Assembly (NCBI GenBank): GCA_948567375.1
Contig: OX419758.1
Coordinates: 62,749,001-62,813,000, forward strand
Length of the DNA stretch: 64,000 nucleotides
Source of the DNA: Lunularia cruciata
Lineage: Eukaryota; Streptophyta; Marchantiopsida; Lunulariales; Lunulariaceae
Reading direction: 5' to 3'
The notes under the pieces are model-generated. The model did not search any database. It worked only from the letters and a program-made list of their open reading frames with translations, and was not told the origin of the DNA. How positions within the stretch are numbered: the first letter of the stretch is position 1; the number at the start of each line of letters is the position of its first letter. Made by a program: the position numbers and the translations under genes. Of the stretch, positions 1-11,516 are shown in pieces.

Positions 1-1
1 A

Positions 2-860
2 AAGAATGCTTGGATTGACATTACAACATTCAACAAGTGGTTTAATGAGGTATTTGAGCTATACATTTGAAATCATATATTGGACACAAACTCATATTGA
101 TTCTTGATAACGCACCTGAGCATTCCTAAAATTTTGAAAAGAATGGTATTTGAGTGGTCTATTTCCCTTTGAATGTTATCTCATGGAAGGAGCCAAGCAA
201 TATGGCTATAATTGTTGTAATTAAAAACTGATACAAGTATTTGTTAATTAAGATAATCCTTGTGTCTCATGACAATACACAAACCTTGAAAGATAAGCTG
301 GCATTAACGGCTTCAAGAATGAAACAAGGAGCTACAAGAGTGGCTTATGGTAGGCCACCAAATCTACTAGATATTGTTAATTTGGTGAATATTGCTTAGA
401 GTGAGATAACCATGGAATGTTTAAAGAAATGTTCAAAAAAGTTGATATAGTCTGAGCTCTACTAGATAATGGGTTCAATTGCTCTAAATTGATCATATCA
501 TTGATGAGATTGCAAATTTGTTGTGCATTGTAACATGTTTAATGACCCTAGTGGCACTTCAATTTGCAATGAGGTTGAATAGTATCTTAATGATGACAAT
601 GATGACTTGGAGCTATTTAAGGACACTCTCATAGACAAAATTGACCAGGCAATGATGTGCTTAGTATCAATGATGTGAATGATGGAAGTATATTTGATAA
701 CAAACCAATTGAAGCAAACCTGACCAAACCTGATCAGTCGTAAGTTATCTTGAACTCATTGCAAAAATTTATCAACCTTGAAGTTGATATGAGTGAGCTT
801 CATAATTCACCTTTCATGTTGACGGATCAGATTAATCAGGACAAGTAAACATTGTTTACT
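2..860 (+). pseudogene. Decayed pogo/Tigger-like transposase remnant
   Basis: The sequence reads, across frame changes and stops, as the middle and end of a DDE transposase of the pogo/Tigger/Jerky type. Positions 2-67 give KNAWIDITTFNKWFNEVFEL, matching the segment before the second catalytic Asp. About 90-130 gives KLILILDNAPEHS, where LDN carries that Asp. About 165-230 gives a degraded FLPLNVISWKEPSNMA, the position of the usual FLPPNTTSLIQPMDQG. About 395-430 gives WSEITMECLKKC, the usual tryptophan-bearing helix. An acid-rich tail follows to about 860. The order of blocks is that of an intact element, but at least two frameshifts and several stops make it dead. The element continues off the left edge. 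It is not a copy of the intact element at 39 kb, from which it differs widely. Confidence 0.6.
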
Positions 861-1740
861 TTGTGGTATTCTATTGAGTGGTAGTTTTGCTATTGCTTGC
901 TAATGTGAGATGACTTTATATGATTTTACAGCATGCAAAAACATAATAGAGAAAACATTGAATAAATCCGGTAAAATTCAATTAAAAAATTCAAACTTAA
1001 TTGAGATGCGATCTTAAAACCAATGTGTACTTAAACAAATGGTTATTATAAATTATTGTTATTCAAATGTAATGAAATTTGATGAATATTTTTGATATTT
1101 CTCAAAGAAATTTAATTTGGACATATTATTGATAAAGATAGAAATAGTTTAATCTTAGATATATTAGGCATAATTCTTTCATTTACCCTAAATGTAATGT
1201 ATTTTGATTGGAACTCTCAAGTGGTAGAAGGATTTGCATAAATTGAAGTCAAATCATGTGTAGTTCTAGCATGCAAGGTACCTCTCTTTGTTTTACTTGA
1301 GTGATACTAAATAAAATATGTTACGACTAACTGGATTTGTGATGAGTTCATTAATGTTTGCATTAATTGTTACTTCAATTTCAAATGATTCTAAGAAGGA
1401 AGGAATAATTTTAATGCATTTTAGTTATGTTAAAAACCAAGAGATTGGAGATCTGAAACCCAACACCTAAAAATTTCATGAAGTTTGTAAATATTACATA
1501 TCTGTCTAGTGCAAGTCAATATCTAGTATAATCAGATATTCTTATATTTTTCCATATATTCTTATAGGTCTATACCTCCAAAAGGTCTTTAAAACATTGT
1601 AGACAAGAAAAAAACCACAATGCACACTACTTTTGGTGGCATCATTTTATATTAAATGATCTTCACTATCGTCAGATTGGACTAGAGTTTTATAGTTTTC
1701 CTTGATGGAGCAATAGTGTCAACATATGCTATATTCTCTC
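861..1740. other. AT-rich intergenic DNA, nothing recognised
   Basis: This stretch is AT-rich with stops in all frames. I see no coding, RNA or terminal-repeat signal. It separates two unrelated transposon remnants. Confidence 0.5.
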
Positions 1741-2665
1741 TTAGTTGACTTGTCCATTCCTCAGGCTACTAGAGCACTTCTTTACTCTTGCTCCGGCAAG
1801 TGTGCAAGCTCTTGGATCATAGCTCAATCATGCATTAGGGCATTTCAACTCACACTAGCTACTTTCTTTACAACAATGAGGTTTTGCTTAGGTTTGGTCC
1901 ACCCATCTGCATCTTCATTACTCACTTGTGAGTGTGGTTCTACTAGATGCAACAACGGTCCATATGATACGATGTCTTTTTGGAGGACAGAGGATAGCTA
2001 CCCATGATGCTAGTAAGGACATTGTGTTCGCTATGCCACGAGAGAGTAGATATTTGGTTTGGGGGGAGCGTTTGTATGCTTTGCATATGACACATGTTAA
2101 GGTAGACTTATACTTGGTCCGAGATGATCAAGTGATAGAAGTAGATGTCGTGGTTACAAATCCTACACATGATATAATTTTGGAGGGAGTGATTACCATC
2201 CTAAGGATGGGCAGCGAGTGCAACATCAACTCATAAGGTCTCTAAGTATGGGGGTATGCAAGGGGGTCACCTCTTTGTTCCTTTAGCCTTGGAGGTATAT
2301 GGAGTGATGGATGCGACGTTCAACACATTTTTCAAGTAGTACACAAGAGCCTATCATGTTAGGCGCTATGGGGTACCACTCTCACTCTCATACTTTGTAG
2401 CATATTTTAGACAATGTATGTCCATTGCTCTATGGAGTGCAGTGGTTGGTGCAATCCATAGGAGAGCAATCACACTAGGTGATGCTTCTTTGGATGCTCC
2501 AGTTATTTGTAGACCGTACGACTTGCATAGCTTGGATATCTTAGGTGCATTAGTGCAGATTTCTCATATAGACTCTATTGGGGCTTAGCCCCATTCTACC
2601 TATTTTTTTTATTCCTTGTATGGCTTGATGGGGTCTTCTCGTCCTTTGTGTTTTCGAAGCTATTG
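1741..2665 (+). pseudogene. 3' end of a LINE-like retroelement (decayed ORF plus 3' tail)
   Basis: Three frames in succession give blocks of the region that follows the reverse transcriptase domain in many plant retroelement ORFs. The first frame (to about 2007) has a Cys-containing segment, SSLLTCECGSTRCNNGPYD. The second (1928-2236) has THDASKDIVF and DLYLVRDDQVIEVDVVVTNP, a His-Asp then Asp-Val-Val pattern. The third (from about 2277) has FVPLALEVYGVMDATFNTFF, then SYFVAYFRQCMSIALW. The frame ends VQISHIDSIGA-stop near 2588, with the stop codon inside GGGGCTTAGCCCC (about 2579-2591). A 3' tail of about 75 bp follows, containing the sequence shared by ten or so dispersed repeats in this window. 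The reverse transcriptase itself is absent, so this copy is 5'-truncated as well as frameshifted. Assignment to a LINE rather than another retroelement rests on the tail copies and their target duplications. Confidence 0.55.
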
Positions 2666-3079
2666 CACTTTTCTCACCATTTTATATTATACACATCATG
2701 TTGCACGTCTGATGATGGAATACGGATTATAACCGGACTCAATCTATTATAAAATGTACTCTTTATTTTACTTCAGGTTGATTTTAAAAGCGAATTGTGT
2801 TTTTGACGAGTATATTGTGTATTCTAGTCTTAAAGATCATGAGTATGACTCTCGGGTGTCAAAATGGTTTGTTTTTCTTGTGAAGGTAAGTAAGGGTTTA
2901 GGGTTTAAACCCTAAATTGCATATCTTACCGGTATATAAAGACACTCGCTGTCTTTTGAACAAGTCCTATTTAAGACCCGTCCGTCCATAGCACTGAACT
3001 CATAGACATCCAGGAATATATATGCCATGGGAACACGATCTCACAAGGCCAATTTATAGATTATTGTTTTCCACTTTCT

Positions 3080-3211
3080 GAATTTCATGAAATAAGGTAA
3101 AGGCCGATCGCGTAGAAAACAAGAAGGATGGGAAGACCCCATCAAGTACAAGGTTGACACAAAACAGGTAAAATGGGATAAACGTGAAATGCGACGAATT
3201 TCATGAAATAA
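3080..3211 (-). mobile_element. 5'-truncated retroelement 3'-tail insertion with 16-bp target duplication
   Basis: The insert at 3096-3195 is an antisense copy of the tail family: GCGTAGAAAAC, then GATGGGAAGACCCCATCAAG, then ACAAGG and GGTAAAATGGG. It is flanked on both sides by GAATTTCATGAAATAA (3080-3095 and 3196-3211), a perfect 16-bp direct repeat. This is the pattern left by target-primed reverse transcription. The insert carries about 100 bp and no coding sequence. Confidence 0.7.
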
Positions 3212-3224
3212 ACGTGGAATGCGT

Positions 3225-3275
3225 CGATAGACCTCCTGATGTGTTTTATGTTTTCTACGCGGTTGCCCTGTTTTC
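3225..3275 (+). repeat. Tail-family fragment, head-to-head with the preceding copy
   Basis: TGTTTTATGTTTTCTACGCG followed by GTTGCC matches the 3'-most part of the tail family, in the orientation opposite to the copy at 3096-3195. No target duplication was seen. The two fragments could be separate insertions, or one insertion with an inverted 5' end. Confidence 0.45.
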
Positions 3276-3320
3276 TTGTTTTCTGATGTATAAATGAGAT
3301 CCTTCTTTAGTTCGTTGACC

Positions 3321-3358
3321 CAATAGTTCAACTCAACGTCAATAGTTCAACTCAACGT
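3321..3358. repeat. 19-bp perfect tandem duplication
   Basis: CAATAGTTCAACTCAACGT occurs twice with no spacer (3321-3339 and 3340-3358). Confidence 0.9.
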
Positions 3359-3891
3359 CAGACATGATTGTTGCAAATAACTACCCGGTTGATATTCGAG
3401 CCTTATTCAAGGACATTAAGGACGCTCATTTTGAAGATTCTGTGCATCATTAAGTGTGGACTTCTTTGTGCAGTATTCCATCGGGAACTGCACAATGTTT
3501 GAAAACTCTATTGATTTATTTATCTTTACCTTTTTATAATTTTGAAGTATGTAAGTGAAACATACCATATATATAAATTCTACAATACTTTGAGAATTTG
3601 GTAACGAGGAAATTAAAACTCCCTACACTTTCTTTGAAAGTTCTTTCTCTAAGTCCGACCTTATCTTCACCCGTATATAGCCCCGTCCAGCTAACTCCAA
3701 GTGACGTAGTTGATCAGAATCGCATGCAAAATGGCTCGACATCGCACCTAACACTCCAAAACATTCCCAAGGCAATCGTACCTAAAACTGAAAAAGAATT
3801 AAGTTTGTGGACGGAAAGGGTAAAGTAGAGTACGTACCTTGGATAATGTCCGTGTCCACCTAGAGTGACCATTGAGTACTATTGGATTTGA

Positions 3892-4043
3892 CTAGTTTAG
3901 TGATTACAGTGTAAAAGGCCCAACAAAATACCCCGAAGGAAAAGTAGAAAAGACTACACCAAAACGTGCAAATAAAAAGGAAGAGCCCAAGACTATGGGA
4001 AAAGGATAAAACAATCATCACTAAACTAGTGATGATTGTTTTA
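3892..4043. repeat. Small fold-back repeat, with a 37-nt hairpin at its right end
   Basis: CTAGTTTAGTGAT at about 3892 is the reverse complement of ATCACTAAACTAG at about 4017, giving a possible fold-back of about 140 bp. The right end is itself a perfect palindrome (4007-4043): 17-bp arms, TAAAACAATCATCACTA and its complement, around a 3-nt loop. The interior (about 3917-4000: AACAAAATACCCCGAAGG and AAGAGCCCAAGACTA) is related to 21158-21255, so the family is dispersed. Confidence 0.55.
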
Positions 4044-7000
4044 CTTGAAATCTATGAGCATTGTATGGTTCCTCTGCATGGAACATTGTGAATGTAAAAG
4101 AACTTTCTACACATGAATCCGGTTTTAAGTGTATTAAATGACAAACATTTCAAAAGGAAAATAACAATTAATAGACGGATATTATTTAAAAAGTTCACAC
4201 AGACAAGACACTAACCGGAGCTTGTTGTCGAGCAAACAAAGATAATACCTGTGGATATCTTTGTATGGTAAAATTCTTACTATTCTCCATTTTAAAAGAC
4301 CAGTCAGGATAAGCAGGTCATACAATCCAAGAGTTAGGATGCCCCGAAGGATATTATTAATCATCAGCTTTGAAAAAAGTAACCAAGGAATAGAGGCTAT
4401 ACATCAGAATATCGGCGAGGTTCTTGAAATATGAACGAAATATTGAACCTCTCGTAGTAGAGGGTCGCATCTTTAAGTCGGTAAACACATAAAGTAATAC
4501 CATTTAACCTTAAAGAGTTTGACTCAATGCTTATATATAAATACAAAGCATAAATTTTAGCATTATATTCCTTTTTAAATTGTATTTCATACTAAAAAAT
4601 AAGTTTATAGATAAAATATAAATCTTTGACATTTTGTTTGCTTTATTTCCCATGCCATTAAGATTAAAGATGTGAGCTAGTATACCAAAAAAAAGAAGCA
4701 GATAACTTTGCGAACAAACTTCTTCAATCCCAAAAGATTGACAGATGATATAAAAGAAGGGAGGACAAATGAAAGATAGTCAACCACATCAAACCCTTGA
4801 AGAGTTTATAGCTTAAACTTTGTATTCATTCTAAAGACAAAACATCAACTATTAAATTATTACCTTTCTCAATTTTATGTACTATGTTTTCAATATGTCA
4901 AACTTCTTATTTTTATTAATCAATATTTGACTATTCTAATACATCCAACCTAGGAATAGTTTAGGGTATAACATATATCAAAATTTGACCGATTCAAAAT
5001 TATTCATTGTAAAGATTTCTGCTTGCTTCACCCTTGAGTCACTGTTCTTTTAGAGTTACTCCTCTCCCCTTGGTTTGTAGTGTTTTTATGCACAACTATG
5101 TCGAATGAAGATATAGTACAACCTTCTCTTTCCTTCATTTAACTCTACAATATGGATTACCAAAATCCAAGAGAATATATGTGAGGATTGAAGAGAAGAG
5201 ATTTGGAAAGAAAAGGTACTTTAGATGCCAAATATGGTCAAAGGTTCTTTCTACTTATACTTGAGATAGTATGCTTTTACTTTCCAGAGAAGTTAGTTGT
5301 TAACATCTTAACCAAGGTACTCAATCCATGAATACCCATTTTCATGTGCAACAAAGCCTTCACCTCTTATGCAAATTGGGTTACATAAGATCTTATGAAC
5401 GATTTCAATCTACTAAATCGTAGAAATGTGATTCCAAGTCATTTTGTGGAAACAAAACAATGTTATCAATGTTGATCTTTCAACTCTACTAGAATCAATG
5501 GTCGTCTATATGGATTACTTTATTAGTGTTATCAACTATCGATGTATTCTTGATCAAATTTTTCCTATATATCTACCTCTTGTTACTTGTTGAGTTTGTC
5601 TTTGATTTAGATAGCCTATAATTTAATGTACTACTTGTTAATAAAATCATTCTTCATAGTTATTCTTAATCAATATTTATAGTTTTTTTGCATTGGAGAG
5701 AATGATCTCCATGGTAGAATATATTTTCATGTGTAATAAACTTACATGACTTATTGATATCATAAAAATTATAAATAGTGAAGATAAATTGAATAAAAAA
5801 ACAATTATCTATATAGCTTCGTCTAGTTATTAAGGTCTACTCCATGTGACTATCTTTATCTTACAAGGTTTCAACCAAATTATAAGTTGATTTAATGATT
5901 ATCTTTCATGAATTTGTATCCTCTAATTGATAGTTCTTTTGGAATAACAAAACATAACTTTGCATTTATCCTATTTCTTTTAACTCCATAAGATGTTCAT
6001 AGGACACTCTTACTATATTGATGGCTTGATATCTTGATCTTAACATTTGCTTGAACGCTTTCTATAGTCTAATTAGACTACAAACCATATTATGCTTGCT
6101 TTACTTATCTTTACCAAAATTTTGTGATGTATTCTAGTTGACTTGTAGCAAACAAGATGTAGTGATTGGCATTTTGTATATTGGTGTTGTAACAATACCA
6201 CTTATAATTGAACTCAATATTCTCCATTACTCATTTAGTTTTCTTCTCATGAGATGGCTTAAGCTAAAAAAATAAACATAACTTACCATTCTCAAAACAC
6301 AATATGTTATGAGTTATGAGTTAAGACTGAGCATGTGATACTAATAGTCAAGTAAGATGCTCATTTGTTGCTGCATTACCTAAATCACAATAATATTCAT
6401 TGTTATAACTATCATTACTATTAATATACAGGTTAAGAGAAATTAGAGTACATAACATATCCACTTCTGACCACCAATGGCAATTAGAAACATTACAATC
6501 ATCTAATTTTGCTTTACTCAAGAAAGTAAAGCAAAATAATATATGATAAATTGATAGATATGGAACTTAAAGATGATGTAAAATCACTAATGATATATAA
6601 ATGGTTTTCTAGAAGTACTATACATTCCATCCATCCTATTCTTACTCTAATGCCAATGTAAAAGATCGAAATCCAAATCCAAGAGAAGGATAAGGAGGTT
6701 AATTGGATAACATGGATAAAGATTTGAATGCAATGACTTGAAAATACCGAAGATAGCTCAAGGTCTTGATATTTATGCTTTAAATTATGTATAGGCTTGC
6801 TACTTTAGAAGTGAGCTATCATTCCTAGCTAAACTTCTCAATCCTCATCAGGTTCCTGAAAACTCTAGTGTGCTTAAGTCTATATTCTACCTTATTTTGA
6901 AGTATATGATCTAAAATATGTACACTATAAAAGTAGAAATAACAAAAGAAATCATGGTGCTTAGTTTTAAAGATGAAATATTAAAAAATATAAATTTTAA

Positions 7001-7969
7001 TATTTCTATAATCCACTCATGGTCTCTAAATGTATAATCTTGCAAAATATATGTATAATGATAAATATTTATCTCTTAATTTTAGAAGAATTTTTACTTT
7101 ATGTTAATTAATATTGAACATAGTAGTTAGTTTTGCAACTTCCTTGATTTTATTGGTCTTTAAATAATATCTCTAATTAGTATTTATCAATACAGAAGAC
7201 CAATTAATATTCTAAAGACATCAATACTCTTTGTACATAAATACATATTTTATATACTGAAGAGGATGTATATTTCATGCAAACAAAACCTTAAGATTTA
7301 TTTTGATTTTTGTAGAAATAAATTTCTATTGCAGTAATTAATTTTCCATTAAATTTTTTTATTTTTTTCAGTTAGTATTTTATCTTTTCCTAATCTATGG
7401 ATTTAAAAAATTCATGATACTTAAATATTTAATTTTGATTCCTTTCATCTATTAGTCCAAAGGTCAATCTAGATTTCTTGTTTGTCTATATGTATAGTTT
7501 TTAATCTGATCTCTAGTTTGCCAATATTTGTTTTACTTTCAATATCCTTATAAAAATGTAAATTTTTAAACTTCGGAGGTCTAAATCTACAAGTGTAATT
7601 TATTTGATTCTTGAATAGAAATTTCACAATTGGTTATTTCCATGACTATTCATTTAGACAAAGTATATTATAAGAAGGTTCTTAAGAGCCTTAGTAGACT
7701 ACTTCATACTGAGAAAGGTTCTAGGTACCTTCTAAATATTCTAGGTATCTATGAAACTTCCTAAGTACTTTCACACATATCTTATGAGTAATTTCCAAAG
7801 TGTCTTCTCAAATTTTGCATTAACCTAAATAACTATGGTAAATTTTTTTACTAATGCAGACATCAATTTTCCAACGTTCATATATTAACCTCTATATTTG
7901 ATCAACATTTTGCTTCATCTTTTGCTAAATATTGCAAATCATATATAAATTGTAAATCAGTCTTAGCAA
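4044..7969. other. AT-rich intergenic block
   Basis: The region is strongly AT-rich with only very short open frames. I see no recognisable gene, terminal repeat or RNA. It is probably old transposon sequence decayed beyond recognition by eye. Confidence 0.5.
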
Positions 7970-8165
7970 CACGAGATGGAAGTCTCAATCCAAGGACAAT
8001 GATCAAGCATGCAATCTCAATCCAAGGATATTAATCAAATAGATTCAAGTGCAAGGTACCTTAATTGAAGTATAGTGGCCAAGTTCAATCTAAAACTAAG
8101 GAGAATAATCAAATAGATTCAAGTGCAAGAAACCTTGAATTGAAGTAAAGTGGTCAAGCATACAA
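7970..8165. repeat. Diverged tandem repeat of about 75 bp
   Basis: The motif AATCAAATAGATTCAAGTGC, followed by AAGGTACCTTAATTGAAGTA and AGTGGCCAAG, recurs about 75 bp later with scattered changes. A third partial unit (CAATCTCAATCCAAGGA) precedes it. It looks like a decayed two-to-three-copy tandem duplication. Confidence 0.65.
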
Positions 8166-8364
8166 TCTCAATTAAGAGACACATGTGAAGCAGACTCTTT
8201 GTGATCAATTGGAAGCAACTCATTGAGCACATTCCCATGGAAGAAACCTAACTTGATTAATTTGAAAGAGCTAATCTAAACTCCCATTTGTATTAAATTT
8301 CTATGCACTTTTTCTTGATTTAAAACACTTTTTAAGGTTGTTCCTCCTAAACCTGTCAAATAGA

Positions 8365-8600
8365 AAGTAATTTGATTTCAAAAAAGACACACCAATATCA
8401 CCAACCAAAGAAAATGTTGAGAAGAAAGGAAGCAAAATGCAGAGCAAAATAGAGGTTGCAAAATGCAACCTCTAATGCAACCCATGAATAGAAAGTAATT
8501 TGATTTCATGGAAGTTTCACAATATCATCAACCGAGGAAAATGCTGAGAAAAAAGGAAGCAAAATGCAAAGCAATCTAGAGTTGTAGATGTAGAATAGTA
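8365..8600. repeat. Diverged duplication of about 120 bp
   Basis: AATAGAAAGTAATTTGATTT followed by an ACCAATATCA/ACAATATCA block, AAAATGTTGAGAA/AAAATGCTGAGAA and GGAAGCAAAATGCA occurs twice, about 120 bp apart. The two copies differ by substitutions and small indels. A short inverted repeat (GAGGTTGCA/TGCAACCTC) lies between them, and AGTTGTAGATGTAGAATA is duplicated at the right edge. Confidence 0.6.
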
Positions 8601-8621
8601 TAGATGTAGAGTTGTAGATGT

Positions 8622-8748
8622 AGAATATCACCTCTCCGAGTAGATCTAAGTATTAGTTTTGACCAAACCGTGATTCGTAGGTGTCACCTTTCTCCAAAGA
8701 GACAAAGATCAAGTAGTTCAGTCTTAACACAAAGCACTTGAGAGCAGA
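8622..8748. repeat. 127-bp direct repeat, left copy
   Basis: The 127 bp at 8622-8748 recur at 9589-9715 with four mismatches and no indels. The copies lie 967 bp apart, start to start. The spacing resembles terminal direct repeats of a small non-autonomous retroelement, but the ends lack TG...CA and no internal coding is visible. Confidence 0.75.
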
Positions 8749-9150
8749 GAGCAGAGTGGTAGATTTAGCACTTATTTATGTAAAACTCAAGGGAGTGAGG
8801 GAAAGGTTTCCAATTTCTCCTTGAATACAACAATGGCAGATGAGGACGATGGGTAGAATAGAAGGCAAGAATGAGAGTTACACGATGTTTTCCTGGATTA
8901 ATTGCAGTTAAGATGCTGGCCACAATAAGAGACAGGAACAATGGTTGTTGACTGCAGTGAATTAAGGATGAAGAAAGGAATTTTTTTAGCTTGAACCCAA
9001 AAGCTCAAACCTGGCCATCGTACGGATCCTAAACTAACCCTAGGTAAATTGAGTTAAACCCATATTAATGTGATAAATAAAAAAACAATTTGATATTCCA
9101 GAAGTATTCTATAGAAACTATGGCAACATAATAAATGTCGGTATAAAGTT

Positions 9151-9230
9151 TGTATGGATTACAAACAAACACATGCTCCTTAAAAAAGATTGTATGGATA
9201 ACAAACAAACACATGCTCCTCAAAAAGTTC
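9151..9230. repeat. 40-bp tandem duplication
   Basis: TGTATGGATTACAAACAAAC plus ACATGCTCCTTAAAAAAGAT is followed immediately by a near-identical 40-bp unit. It lies between the two 127-bp direct repeats. Confidence 0.85.
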
Positions 9231-9588
9231 TTACATAAGGGATTATATCCTAAAGGACGGACTTGCAACCGCTATAGCGACAAGTTTGCCTTACAGATAC
9301 TATTTTGAGAACGATGAAAATGTGCATATTTTGGACTTGATAACGTAAAGGCAAGCTATAAACTCGTCAATGGAGGATGAGTGCACTATCGTATTCGTCA
9401 GAAGCTCTTTCGGTCAGATCCCGCCAATGAAAAATATTGCATGTCAAAGGGCTCGGGTTCTTTTCCAAGATCCAAAGAAGGGTTCAAGTTCAAGTACAAA
9501 CAACACCAAAAAATAAAAGAGTTCGAAGGATTCGTTTTTTCAGTTCCTAGTGTTTCTTCCCAAGTTTGGTTTGTGTTCCCTTTCAAAC

Positions 9589-9715
9589 AGAATAGCACCT
9601 CTCCGAGTAGATCTAAGTAATAGCTTTGACCAAACCCTGATTCGTAGGTGTCACCTTTCTCCAAAGAGACAAAGATCAAGTAGTTCAGTCTTAACACAAA
9701 GCACTTGAGAGCAGA
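9589..9715. repeat. 127-bp direct repeat, right copy
   Basis: Partner of 8622-8748 in the same orientation with four mismatches, so the duplication is moderately recent. The 840 bp between the copies contain no recognisable gene. Confidence 0.75.
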
Positions 9716-10165
9716 AAATAATTCACTTGACTTGACACAACTCCCATTGATACAGTATCTAGTTTTCTCAGGTCAAATAGAACCACTTATTGTATGTTAA
9801 ATATATTAGTTTATATGGTAGAAAATAATGATTGATTGACACAAACAGAAACAAGTGGAAGTATGTATGCAAGTACCCATGGAGTACGCAAAGTACTTGA
9901 TCCAGTCATAATTTGGTCTCTCAAATGACAGCCGAATTTCACAGTTCTGTCAAACAATCCACAGCAAGTTGAAGTTTAGTTTATCAGTGTGGGGTTCCCC
10001 TAAACTGAGAATAAACTCAGAATAATGGTAGCGACATTTATTTCCTTATGCATAGAGGGGAAGCAACACTAGAGGACGACAAAGAAAAAAAGTGAAACCA
10101 ACCAGATTCATATTTCCAGCTCTTCCTTGGTCATCAATCACCTTTCTCGTTGATGCAATTGGGCA

Positions 10166-10303
10166 GATTTCTTAGGTGAGATTGTGCAGATTTCTCATAT
10201 GGATACTATTGGGGTTTGGCTCCATTTTACCTTTTTTTTTTGTCTCTCCCGTGTACGGCTTGATGGTCCTTTGATGTGTTCTACGTGGTCGCTTTTCTCC
10301 TTT
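10166..10303 (+). mobile_element. Retroelement 3'-end copy (sense)
   Basis: This copy includes the last codons of the retroelement frame (QISHMDTIGV) with the usual TAG stop changed to TGG. The tail follows: CTCCATTTTACC, a T-run, GTACGGCTTGATGG, GTTCTACGTGGTCGC and TTTTCTCC. It is one of three copies that keep the coding-frame end. No target duplication was recognised. Confidence 0.6.
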
Positions 10304-11449
10304 AATCCATCTTTTGAAATCTTTTGAAGGAACAATCGATCTGTCCCACAAGTTCTGATCGCCTCCTAATTTGTTGTAATGACGATTTTGTCAGATTATT
10401 CACGCGTTTTCTTATGGAGGATAGACTTTATCGTAGGTAGCTGGGCGGCTCTCTAATGTGTCTTCAAGCTGAATAGTCCACAAACTGATAACTGACACTT
10501 TTGAAGGGGGAGCGCGTTTCGATCCTTTCTTACTTTGTCTTTGGACCTTCTTTTGATATTGACATTGTTTGAACGCAAAAAATTGTTTGGTTAACCAGAT
10601 GTCTTTTGCATTGTTTTCCAAACCTACATCGGACTGCTTAATGGAACCATCTAGGAACCATTTAGTTGTGTGAGATCACGAGTTTATGGATTTATTATTT
10701 ACTCAGTTTGCTCGTGTTGACTTTTTACCAGCTGATAGATTCAATCTATGGGGGACGCTTGAGACAGACTATTACCGTGGAAGTGAAGGCGTACATATTT
10801 TGATTTTATGTACCGGAAGATTAAATTTGACAACTGCTTAACTATACTTATGGAGTAGGAAACATCTATAATCTAAAAGACAGTGTAAATATGACGATTA
10901 ATAGTGTAAATGAAACCCCAAATGGAAGAAGATTTGAGGTCTGAATTCCAAAACCATATCATTGGAGATAAAATGACAAGAGGAATGCTTGGCTAGGATG
11001 AAAGAAGTTCACCTCATTATAAGATTACATATGTGACTTATCAACATGAACAAGTCAGAACCAGTCGATGAATAAAGTAAAACAACTTGGCTCTTGGTTC
11101 TAAGTAGGGATCACTGGATTCAATTTGCCGAGTCTACTGTTCCTCCCAAGATGCCTTTCCTTGGAGATGTAGCCTGCTTTGATTCTCGTTGATTTTTCTT
11201 CCTCCCATGTAGTCCAAACGAGACCAATGACATACTTATTATATGATTTCGTTATACATGTAGCATCATGTTGTGTCATAATATGAATGCAGTCTTACTG
11301 GATGTCGTAAATTAACATGGTTGAATACTGTTCCCCATATGCCAGTGTCTTGACCAAAGGACCAAAACCTCCAAAGTCGGGAGAAAGAGTTGGGTGAATG
11401 AGATACTTCTTTGCCTTTCGCTTAAAAATATTTGGTGTGATTAGTGTGT
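10304..11449. other. Intergenic, nothing recognised
   Basis: No gene, RNA or terminal repeat is visible. Open frames are short and unlike known proteins. Confidence 0.45.
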
Positions 11450-11516
11450 AAAAATAAAAAGAAAAATAAAAAGAAAAAAAAGAAAAAAAGAAAAAGAAAA
11501 AGAAAAAGAAATAAAA
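11450..11516. repeat. A/G-rich low-complexity tract
   Basis: An irregular run of AAAAG and AAAAT units forms a purine tract of about 65 bp, about 1.3 kb upstream of the MO25 start codon. Confidence 0.9.
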
